From the NCBI GenBank assembly GCA_964035545.1, contig OZ037765.1, positions 14,068,698 through 14,132,697 on the forward strand: a DNA stretch of 64,000 bases, read 5' to 3'. Numbering within the stretch: position 1 is the first letter of the stretch; the number at the start of each line of letters is the position of its first letter. Source of the DNA: Bugula neritina (lineage: Eukaryota; Bryozoa; Gymnolaemata; Cheilostomatida; Bugulidae). A program made the position numbers and the translations under genes. Under the pieces are notes generated by a model. The model did no database searches and had not been told where the DNA came from. It saw nothing but the letters and a program-made list of their open reading frames with translations. Of the stretch, positions 1 through 12,000 are shown one piece after another.

Positions 1-3000
1 CATGGCAAGGTAGCTAAATCAGTGGTTGGACTCTCTGGCTCAATTTGGTCATGAGAGGAGGTATTCTTCAACATCACTGATGTAGTGGTGGGTTTATCTT
101 CACCTGGGCCCTAAAATTATTATTAACAAAGCTTATGTAACTTTTTGCTACTTTATACCTAAATAATGCATGATTTTATGACATCAGAGCAAGTTTTTAC
201 ACTAAAATTTAGTAAATAGAACAAGTTCTTGTTACCAAGTTTTCAAGGCTCAAATCCAATTTTTCCTCCACCTTTGGTACTAGAGTGTGATGCTGCCTAT
301 TCACTGATGTGTCAGCTTCCAAAGCTGCTGGAGCATCCTTTATCAATGAAGTGGCAACTAATGCAGCTGAGGAATTATCTGCCGTTGATGTCACATATGA
401 AGAGCCATTGAATGTTTCCGGGGGTTTAGAAACTACCAGGGGTGTTTTAGAAGCTGTCAGGGGTGGTTTTTGTGATACCTTAACTTGTTGGCCCAGAGAT
501 GATGTGTCGCAGTGACTCATGGATGATAGGTTATTATCGTAGACTGTATTATAAAAAATATAAAAGGGCATATTCTAAAAATCTATAATGCAAAATCTCA
601 AAATTGAAGCCATAAAATTAAAAACAGCTATTCTGATCAAAACTGGTTTTTTAAAAGTGAAAGTTATTTTGATAATTTACTGCATCAACCTCATGAATAG
701 ATAGACTATTGACTTTTCAACTTGAGCTATTTCAAAAATACTTGTTTCATAGTAGGTTTGCTTTAAAGTAATAACATAAGCTTCAAAAACAAAGTAAAAT
801 AATTTTTTCAAATAATAAGCAGCAAATTTAAAGATACTGCTGACTAAAATGAATGCTGTAAGTTTCTGGTAGATTAAAACAGTAATAATACCAAAACAAT
901 ACACAAAACACAAGTTCAAGTGTTTTTACTGTTGGCAAACATATTACAGCAAAACAGCTAGATCTAGCACATTCATAGTGACCATGGACTTTCTATTATA
1001 ATTATAACTCAGCAAGGCTTATTATTTTTGAGTAAGTTATACTTGATTGTTTTGCTATTACAAAAAACAATTGATTTTTGAGAACTTCAAAATAATTTGA
1101 GGAAAGTTAGGAAGAGGGAGAAGCTAAGGACTAATTTGATTATCAAAAATATATTCTAAATGCATGAACAGTTCAGTTAGAAAATGACGATTTGCTCTTG
1201 AACATGTCAAAACAGGTTGTAGAAACTACAATTAAAAGCATATTTATAGTTATTTAGCTGAAAGTCTATTTTTATATTCTTATTGCATTTGAATGTTGTG
1301 AGCATAAAATAATACCATTTGAATGGAAAACCTAAATTGATAACCCTGTTAATTTCACTTTAATGTAAAACGCAAAAGTTGCATTTTATCTTATTAGGTA
1401 GCGTTTCTGCAGTGCTGTTAGATAAAAAAAAAATCGCTTTTAAAAAACTAGCAATAATTTGAGCTCAACTCATATTCGATATTTAAGAAAAACAAAAAAT
1501 TATTGCAAGACTTGGCAATATTTTTCTAATGACAAATTGATTATTGTTAAAATTGCATAATTGCAACATTTGCAGAAATAATGAGCTTTCTGAACACAAA
1601 AGCTTTACCTGGAACATCCAGAAGAGGTGGTGGAGTGACCCTGCGTCCAATATAGGAATCCACAGATCTCAACACTTCAGTTCTATCACTGCTAATTTTC
1701 TCTATTGATTTGCTGGTAGACATATAAGCATTGGTAACCTAAGTATAAATAGTGACAAGAGCAGCTGTAGACAACACAATAATGGATACTTTACCCATCT
1801 CAACACTTAACCCATAATTTACACAGTAAAACTCAAATAACCAGATTGTAGTAGCATTCCATTAAATATGAAATATTTCATGCGGTTCCACACAGTTTAT
1901 CACTCTACTTGCATTTTTTCTTGCCAATTTATTACTTCATTCCATTAACTGTTAATATCAACAGGGTGACATTGACAAACGCTAAATACACGAAATATAA
2001 AAAAACAGGCTGATTATTTCACACACGCACGCACAAGTACATTCACCACATCTACAAATCTTTTCAAATTAAAATAGAAACAGTTAACAGCTGTTGATTG
2101 CATTACTTGTTATTTTACATTATTTGTTCTATTCACATAATCCATCATTACTCGAAGAGGTTAATACAAAATTATTTATTAAAATATTTCACATGTTTAT
2201 TAAATTCCAAGTCAATGTTCCCTAAAATAGTTAGCCAACCACCTTTTCTATGTAATCTCCTGCATCAAGTCCTTACAATCACGGGCTTTCCATGTACCGA
2301 TCTCAGATCGATCTCGCTGAGATCGATCTGAGAAATGTGCTCAGATCGATCGTTTTTCCATGAGAGTGTCAGATCGATCTCGCGAAGTTGCCTCCTCTTA
2401 AGTGAAGGATACTTTAAAAGTGTAATTTGTTCACCTATTTGAGTGATAAAAGCTACTACTGTTGAAAACAAGATGGTCGTAGTCTAAAATTTAATCCCGG
2501 CTATAAACTATACGCAGCAAAGCTTTCAGTGTATGGTAATTTGGCCAATTCAAAATAATTAATTTTAATTGTTTAGCTTGACAGCTTATATAAAATTATT
2601 GGCTGTCTTGCAGATTATTAATAAACTTACAGGAATGTTAGGCTTAAAATTATAAAGAAAATAGCTAATGAAACTAAGTTTTAATAGTCATTTAAATTCA
2701 ATTTAAATTCTCCATTTTTTTTTACTTTCTACTGCATATAATTGAGTTTTCTTAATCATTGTACTGAAAGTCAAAGTTTTGGCATCTGAAAAGGTGGCCA
2801 TCATAATTATTTAATACTTTGTTTAGTAATTATCAATAAGTTATCATTTTTATTAGCAGACAACATTGTAGCGCGCGCAGTCTTTTTCTTCTTCTCAGAT
2901 CGATCTGGCGTCTTTCCATGGTCTTATTGACATGAGATCGATCTGAGTTCGAGCTCCACAGACCGACCAGCTGAGATCGACGGAGATCGATCTTTGGCGT

Positions 3001-6000
3001 CTTTCCATGGATCGATCTCAGCGAGATCGATCTGAGATCGGTTCATGGAAAGCCAGTGAATAACTATGTATACTCACAACTGCAAGATTCTTAGTGCTGT
3101 GGAAAGGTCGTTTGTATTTGTCCTTCATGAATATATCTGTCCTGTTGACAACTGGAGGGGGATCAGCAGGTGAGCTGGCTGCTTTAGTTCGGCAGTCATA
3201 GACTGCCTGTCTTGCCCTCACTGGTACAACTGAGCATTGTAGAGAAGGCTTGGGATCAGCAACCAGTTCAGAAATGAAAACTGGACAATCTTTTGGCAAA
3301 TCCATACATGAAACTTGAGAGGATTGTTTATTCCAAGCTTGTTGTTTCACTTCATGCTAACGATTAAAATAAACATTATATGAATGTAAAACTGTCAACG
3401 GAATAACAAATAGAACTGTTACTAAAACAAAGTTACAATTTTAGAGACAGAAAAACTTGCCTGGGAAACAATAGACTGAAAAGTTGAGATCATTTGGTGA
3501 ATGTCTTTTGGGGGACTAGATTCTTGTTGGTAAGATTCATTCTCAAACTTGTCGGTGAACTTAGAAGAGCTATGGGGCTGAGTCTTAATTATAGCTGAAT
3601 TGGCCATTGTGGACATCATACTGGTAGAACTAGCTGGTGGTTTGGCCACACAGACAGAACAGTTATAAGAAGTGGCCAATGAAGATTCAGTAATATCTGG
3701 CAGTGAAGCTGGTGCAACAGCACATGTAGAGGTCAAGCCCAATGTAGATGGTGGTGTAGAGGTTGTGCATGCTGCCTCAACATTTTTCTCAATTTGAGCT
3801 GCCAGGGACTTGACATTGACAGGGCATACTTCCTAAATGCAAAAACATATTCAATATTTATGATAGAAAAATATCAATATTTCATTAAAGATACATTTTT
3901 GCATGTGCGAACTAAAGCAGAACTATACTGATTTTGTTGGCTGTTCAAAATTGTAAATATGTGACCAATATATAAAAATTTACTTCATTCATTCCCTTTG
4001 ACTACAAAACTTTAGGATAGGAATGAAACCTAAAATACAATATACATACTATATCAATAAAGATAATTTACAATAATACAAAGTGAATACAATACATACT
4101 GGATCCTTTGGTTGAGTTAAGGACGCGGTTATAGAAGACTGATGAGTAGCAATGTGATTACTTTCTAGCTTTGAAAAAGTGGGGAGATAATCTGGCTTGG
4201 GATTTAAAAGTTGATATGGCTCTAGGCATGCCCTGGAAATAGTAACATTTAATACATAATATGTCCAAAAAGAGCATACATTGAAAAACATAAAACCAGA
4301 CATTCTTATTTAAAATCTGCATAGTAAACATAGGTAGTTATTGTTATTGGCCTGTGGTAGCAATTTGCTTTCTAGCATAAAGTACCTGGGAGAACAGGGC
4401 ATATCAGTAATGGAGCAAGTACTGTCTATATCTTTCAGATAGCCAGAAGGTTTGCTTGAAGCTTTTATGACCTGTGACTGTTCAACCTGAATTTTTCTAA
4501 ATCATAATCATAACTTAGTACGAACACATGAAAAACACATAATATTTGAGCAAACTGAATGCTGAAGCATATAACGTACATCACAAATTATATGCAACTT
4601 TTTGGAATATTGTTTTAAGAATTTCAATATAAGTTAAACAGAAAATCTATGCGTCATAAAAAATGTATCAAAATATTGTCACAGTAGAAACATGCATTTT
4701 GCAAGACACACTGTGGTATTGGCGACATGACGCTTGAAAAATATCAATTCGAAAAGACAGCTTAAAAACAAATACTTGGCAAACAGCCATAAAAATGTCA
4801 TCATAAAAATTCCCCATTTAAAAATGGGCAACTTCAAAAATAGAAAATCTGCAGAGGACCACATGGAAAATTTTCATTTTTTGTCATCAGACTATATGAT
4901 TTTAATTAGGTGTGTATTATTATAATTAACTTAATCTATATAAACTAGTCACTTAGTTTGATGTTAATGCCTTCGTCTGGCTAATCATCACTGCAAGCTA
5001 TGCACTCTGTAGTGGCTCTTAACAGGGAGGAGACAACCCCAATATTACATTGCATTTGTTTGAACATAGCATTTTCACTCCTAAATGGTTATTGATAGCT
5101 AGAATGCACCAGCTACATTACTGTATATTACTGAAAGTGATTGCTGGTTCTTGCTAATTTCAATATAATTTAAGATGTTTTATTAAAATTTATGCATCAA
5201 CATTTAATGGGTGAAGACTAAGGAAAAGCCATTTTAAACATTTTGAGCCTAATGCGTCACGAAAAATTGGCAACGTTCCAATTGCAAAATTTCTATTTTT
5301 AGAAAGGCCTATCTTTGAATTGATATTTGAAAATAATTCTATAACTACAAATTTATAAACATCAAGAAATCAATTTAAAACAAGCTTAGCTTACTTTAAA
5401 GCTTCGCATATGAACTTAAATATTTACTATAAGACAAATACCTCAAAGGTTGAAAACTCTCAAGTCTTCCTACAAAAGGTCTTGAGGTCATTTTAGACTG
5501 ATTGACATTTACTCCACCAACAACTGAATCTGACTTTTGATCCCAATCACCATCTGTATTCTCATCAGCTGATTGTGCCTCAATTTCGATGGTTTTACCC
5601 TCAAATATGGGACTAGAGGAAGGAGGCTGGGTGAGGTTCTCAACTGGCTCAGAGACTGCTGCTTCACTGAGCAGAAAACGGTGAACATTTTATGAAAAGA
5701 AGTTATATTGACAAGATAACCTGCACAACAGAAATTTTACAATTAAAATGCATTTCTTCCACTAGACAAGAATATCTATTGTAAATTACCCCAGTGCAGC
5801 TGAATCTTTGGATACTGTCTGCATATCTATGAAATGAAATAAAAAACATTTATTGTGTTATAACATGCATTTTCTCTTACTATAAAAATAGCATAGTGCT
5901 AAAACAATTTTACACCATTTAATTGCACAAAAAATTGTTGGCCTGGTTGTAAAATGAAAGTTGCATAAATTCTCAATCCATGGCAGTTTACATCTGCAGC

Positions 6001-9000
6001 TTACCAAGTTGACTAACAGAGGAAGCTTTGATGGGTTTAGTGGGCGCAGGTATTTTATTACACTGATTCATATCTGAGCATTCATTTACATGGTCATCTA
6101 AACGGTGAAACATACTTGTCAACTCCTTATTAAGAACCTTGTGTAGCCTGTAAAGAGTGTATATATTCACTATACCCTGAGCATCAGAAATTATATACTC
6201 TGAAGCTATAGAGCTTGGCAATACCATAATCAATTTTATCTATATTGAAAATTTAGTAAGACCAGGTAATGGTCAAAATACATGTTGGAGTGTGATATGC
6301 AATGTGCCTGTCAATACAAGACTATGAGTTATACAATGCTTGCAACCTCTACCATGTTGAAAGCATGGTGAGAGGAAAATTCCTACAGTTTGCTTTAAAA
6401 AGCCCTTACCAGCACAGGTTCTCACATGGATGAGAATAAAAACAATTGAAATAAATTATAGTTCTATTGACTATTTTTAATAGGTAACAGAAATCCTTCA
6501 ATTACACAGCTATGCCTGAACATTGAATTTCAGAAATTGAACGTTGATATTCCAGGAATGTAATATTTTTGAATAACACTGATAAACATCTCTCATTATT
6601 TAACTAAGACACTTATTGAGTCAGAATTTCACCACAGAAATATGAGTAAAATATTTTGTGACAAAAAGCATCAGGAAGCCATCACCCGGTCAGGAAATGG
6701 CGGAGAAAGATAAGAAAAAGCTTCAGGAATGCTAGCATATAGCTAGTTCACTGATTCTTCATTGATAAATCATTTTTTAAGCAATGAATTTTCAAACATA
6801 CAAAACTTAATAGTTGAAATTCATATTACATTCTCCCTTAATAACCAATAGCAACAAATTGTACAACCTTCTTAATTTTTATTTTTTCATCTTTTATTCA
6901 AAGAGTTTTTTATGAATAAAAATTAGCAATTAATACATTGTTTTATTCATTGTTATTAACCATACAAATACTGTAAGCAATGAAGCTATACATTTTTTGA
7001 GTAGAGTTTTTATATGTGCCAGAACCTGAAGAGTTGAAAGTGTTCTGTCCCTTTCAATATTATTAACAAACTGAAGATTTGTTGACTCAATCAAAATATA
7101 CATGTATGTGCATTGGAAAAACAAACGCTATAATATTGATATAAAAAGGAAAAGGCTGCTCTTGAACAAATCACCCAAGATTGAATAATAAACTAATGGA
7201 TACATCAAATTTATAGACATTTTTATCTTCTTAAATTTAAATTTATATTTTTACAACCATTGGTCTCAAATTTTTCAGCAATACAAAACTATTGGGTAGC
7301 TAACACTTTTAAGGTGTTGCTAGGTAATTCAAACTACAAGTAACACTGTAAATGTGAGAGTTGCCAGAGAAAGTTAGCCAGATTTTATTGGTCAGCAAAT
7401 CTCCAACAAAACTTATTGACCAATGACCATCGCAAGTGCTACCCTGAAAACACATCTTTCTAATAGTTTTTGAGCAAAAAAAGATGACAAATAATCCTGC
7501 AATTTAGAATCAAACAGTATTAAGACAGTTTTAGATTGCAGTGAAGAAAACCAAAAATTTAATGCAATCATAATTCAAAGCATGCAGATAAAACATTATA
7601 ATCCAAACCTGAGTTGTTGGGGGCAAATCACTTCTTCGTCATCCAAATCTACAGGATTTAAGCTATTAGCTGCTGCAACATGCTCCTTCACTTTAGCACA
7701 GTACAATTTCAACTCTTCATGGAGAGGAGCTTTAGCAGCGAAACACTTCTGGAGCTGAAAGTTATAGCATTTTATTTCGATAGCGCAATTAGAATATTTA
7801 TACAAACACATATGACAATTGATAATCAATATTGTAGTAGTTTTGTGGGTGATAGAATGAAATCAGGCAGAGAACATAACTCCTTGTTATAGAAGAGACA
7901 AGAGAGAGAGGTTGCCGTGTGCTTGCAGTACTTTATTGTAGCAGTGAGAAGTATCCAGTGTGAGCTCCAGTCCGCAAGTGACTGAAGCTCTAAAATGCGT
8001 GTCCTTTTATACTGGTAGAACAAAGGACCTCTAGAACCTTCCACCGACAGCGGGCCGATGTTCGGCAGGGGATACCGACATTCGTCATGTCGGTAACCGA
8101 CACTGGAAATATCGGTAACCGACATTTGGTCTGCCTGCATCAACCTGCCGAAATCGGTCCAACTGTCGGTTTACATGAATCAACAAAAATGAACCCAACC
8201 AAGTGTATGCGTATTGTAACTTGTAATTGGGGGAAAGGGGATTAACTATTTACTATGTTAAAAGCTCAACATTAGCCATAGTGTTTAAGGTATTAGAAAG
8301 TTACGCTACATAATTAGCTATGATTACAGTATTTAGAAAAATAGCCATAAGTAAAGTGTCAAGGGGGATAACTCTTAATATTTACCACAATATCTAATGT
8401 ACTTATAAAAAACATTCATACTTTATTGCGATTAGACTTTCTACGACAGCGAGAAGTCACTGGTGTGGAGCTATGTCTGCCTTCAGAGTTATGGACAGCT
8501 GGAGTTGAATGACTGGAAGACAGTTTAGTATGAACATCAAAGAAAGATAAAGTTGAGGAGTGCTTCTTTCTGCTGGGAGGCCTGGGGGTTATTGACTCTT
8601 TCCTAATACCAAGCAAATCATATCTACTTTATGCTGCACCTATATACCGTAAACTTAAACTTGATATAAATAAATTCTATATTTATTAAGTAGATAAAAA
8701 AGCTTTTGGTGATTTAGATGACTTTATAGTACTTGACCAGAGTTAGAACAGATAATGTTGAAAGCTTTCCATTTCACCTAAAATTTCAACATCCAAATGG
8801 TAGCCTGTAACTTCAATTTCAAATAAAAGACACCACACATATAATCTAGCTAGAGAAATGACTATTTACGCCAAGGATTTATCCTTCCTTGGAATATCAG
8901 GCTTTTGAATTAATAGGAAAAGGGTTCAACTAAGTTAGTGTTCAATTTTCCAAACATCAGATCAAAAGAAATACTCTAGGTAGTACTCAGTTGCTTTGGC

Positions 9001-12000
9001 AAAGTTAGCTATATATACCTTAGTTTGTCTGTAATAATTAGTACCGGTATACCTTAAAACTGAAGATAGAACTTCGGTCTCGCTGGTTGGGACTTTCCTT
9101 CTACTTCTAGAACTCCCAGCACTTTCAGCACTAAACGATGGCCAGTAACCAAACAGCCCAAAATGATCATAAAGGTTTTCTGAGCAATGATTGTTAATCT
9201 GTGTCGCAGGAGACGCTTTCTTGTCAGACTTCCTTTGACTCTGCAACCATCACGAGTCACAGAATAGTAGTGTGCGTTTATAGAGCTACTGTTCCATAGA
9301 CACTTTAATAGTAGAAGTCAATGCATAGAAGTAAAAGATGAAATTTGTTTCAAAAACCACTTTTGTTACGCAACATACACCAAAGACTTCAACTTAAGAG
9401 ATAAACAGTGCATATGACGAACCCTTGGCATTAATGAAAGAACGTCTCTGATTTGCTCCAAGTTCATTTTGCGATTGTTAGCGTTTGGCTGAAGCCCATA
9501 GGTCAAAACATCAACAAACTTAGTTGGAACACGAGAATCATTCACTTTGAGCATTTTTTGATTACAAACTTGTCTTTCGATTTGCTCCGCATCATGGCCA
9601 GCCCAAGGTATGAATCCTAAAATGACGATCAAATACTAGAGTGGTAGCTTAGCAACAAGTAATAGACAACTAGTATTATGTATATAATTAGTTTACCAAC
9701 CAGTAAACATTTCCCACATGACTGTACAGAAACCATAGATGTCTGATTTTTCTGTTGAGAGTTCTCCCTTCATGATCTCAGGTGGCATCCAGTTATAAGC
9801 GGCATTTAGATATCGATTGCTTGCTACTCCAGGGATCTTTGACGCTTTTCCTCCTATTGTCCTGATATGAAATAAACAGTTTATTTTGAGTGTAAGAAAT
9901 GTGTATGGCACAGCACAAGTCATCTACCACCAAAAAAATGACTCTTTAGTTTGATAGGTATATGTACAAAACGCACACTCACATTGGCACCATATACTCA
10001 AAGTTTCCTATCTTTAGAGTGTTGCAGTTAGTGAGGAATATAGAGTGAGAGGATATATAATTATGAAGCAGGTTGCTCTGGTGAATATAGATTAAACCGT
10101 CACACATTTGAACTCCTGCTTCCACTATAGAATGACTGGCTGGTTGCTGGTTCTATAAACGACAGACAGTTACATTAGATCCATGGGGATAAAGCTCGTA
10201 CAGTTAATCAAACCACATTAAATTATAAAAACAAATATTTAAGGGTAGTATAGAAACTAATTATAAGGACACCTTTTCATGAAGGTAGTGATACAGAGAT
10301 CCAAAATATATTCTTTCAAATACCAAGACGAGGCCTTCCAAGTTGTCTGTAGCACATGTCGCCATAAGAAGTAGAACATTAGGGTGACGCAAATGTCTAT
10401 AATAATAAATTATGACAAAAAGGAAGTCAGGTAATAATGAAACGGAGTCATCAATTGGTATGGTTAGTCAATAGAACACCTCTTGTCATGCTTCATTGAC
10501 AAACAACACACGTGTATATGACTAAGATAAAGTGATAAAATGCTGCTTAAATTTTATAGTTGTACTAAATGGTACAGTTATATTCCATGTTTTAAACATG
10601 TCTCAATCACTTCCTGGGATTGGAAATACAGGAAGCAATGCCTGTTTGCTCAAACTAAGAGCTCTTTAAGCCCCATCTTGTCAAATTTTTATGATATACA
10701 TCAAACCATTAAAGAATCTTTTTTATGATCTTAGCAAATAAAAAGCCTAATTAAATTGATCAATCAATTTTTCAATAGAATGTGTTTCTTCCCTTTACCA
10801 CACCAGACGTTCAAATTAATAATGATTAAATAAGAGAAGTCGTAGAACCTGAGTCTCTCTCTACCGTTCTAGTTTTCCTTATTACACACCAAAAACATTT
10901 CCATGGAGTGCAATTACCAAACACTTATGGAATCACAATATTTCCGTACCATAAATTACCAATTACTAGACAAATCTTCAACATGTCTGAATAAATATAC
11001 ATCTATTTTTGTAGTCCCTTACTGGAAAGTTTTTTAAAGCTAATAGAAAAATTGAGCGTAAAGTATGACTGTATAGATTTGCCAGACAATCCAACTACTA
11101 CTAATCCTGGAAAAGCTAGAGTGATACTAGAATGTAGAAACAAGCAGACTTACGCGATGGATTCGCATTCTTTGATCAGTAAGTCAACCACACCGCCCTT
11201 AGGAGGATCATGCCGCAACCTCTTAACAGTCACCTTTGTTGGGCCAAACATCATTCTACATGTCAATATATATTCATGGAAATAAGAAATCTTCTCTAGG
11301 TAATATTTAGATGCAGACCCAAGAGAATTGCTTTAGGTTTAAAAAATAAATAAGTTTTTAGATTATTTTATAATTTTGGTTTTGATTAAAAACTTTGAAT
11401 AAGAAATAATCACAGACTGTTTCACTTACTTACCCTTCCATAACAAAGAAGGCATTATTAGGAAAAGTAGTTCCATAGTCATCATGTCTTAACATTGATT
11501 CTGCTATCATAGGTACTGTACTCAGGGTGCCTCCCTTTTCCCCACCATAAACCTAGAATATTTGCATTACTTTTAAAATCTGAATATCAAAAGACTAACT
11601 TAAAAATTAATTTTATAAATTTAATGACTCATGTACAACATATAAATTTTAAATGTATTCATATAAAAGTAATCTCATTTAAAACAACATTTGTTATAAT
11701 AAAAATAATGTTCTATTGGAGAATCTCAGCATTTAAACAGGAGATGGTGCATTTAAAGGAGACTGTAAATAAACAATTTACTTCCTATTAATTAAAAGCA
11801 CACAATATATATTATATACTAAAAAGCCTATAATATTCAATTTAACACTATTTTAGCTTAGAAAATAACATACGGTGACAATTATGTGCAGCAAAAAGTG
11901 TGACTGTGTAGGAATAAACAAACATTATAAAAGCAATCAACATATTGTGATGGCCATGGGATATATTGAACTACCCCCCCCCCCTTTCCCCTGTATGCTC

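Larger units (their letters stand above)
1..9240 (-). other. Low-complexity C-terminal tail exons of the TEX14-like gene
   Basis: Exons 10-22 encode a tail of about 785 residues so far, rich in Ser, Thr, Pro, Lys and Gln. Exon 12 is helical and acidic at its end (DLDDEEV). Exon 13 has a short amphipathic helix (RLHKVLNKELTSMFHRLDDH). Exon 15 carries an acidic TDGDWDQK patch reminiscent of the acidic DWDW patch in vertebrate TEX14. The GPPxxxY CEP55-binding motif of vertebrate TEX14 is not found in these exons; it could lie left of position 1 or be absent. Tail assignment rests on open frame, phase and splice sites rather than on residue similarity. Confidence 0.65.

Noticed and set aside
7826-8143. 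105-codon minus-strand open frame.
   Set aside because: It crosses the LTR promoter, TATA box and poly(A) signal. A chance frame in GC-richer repeat DNA.
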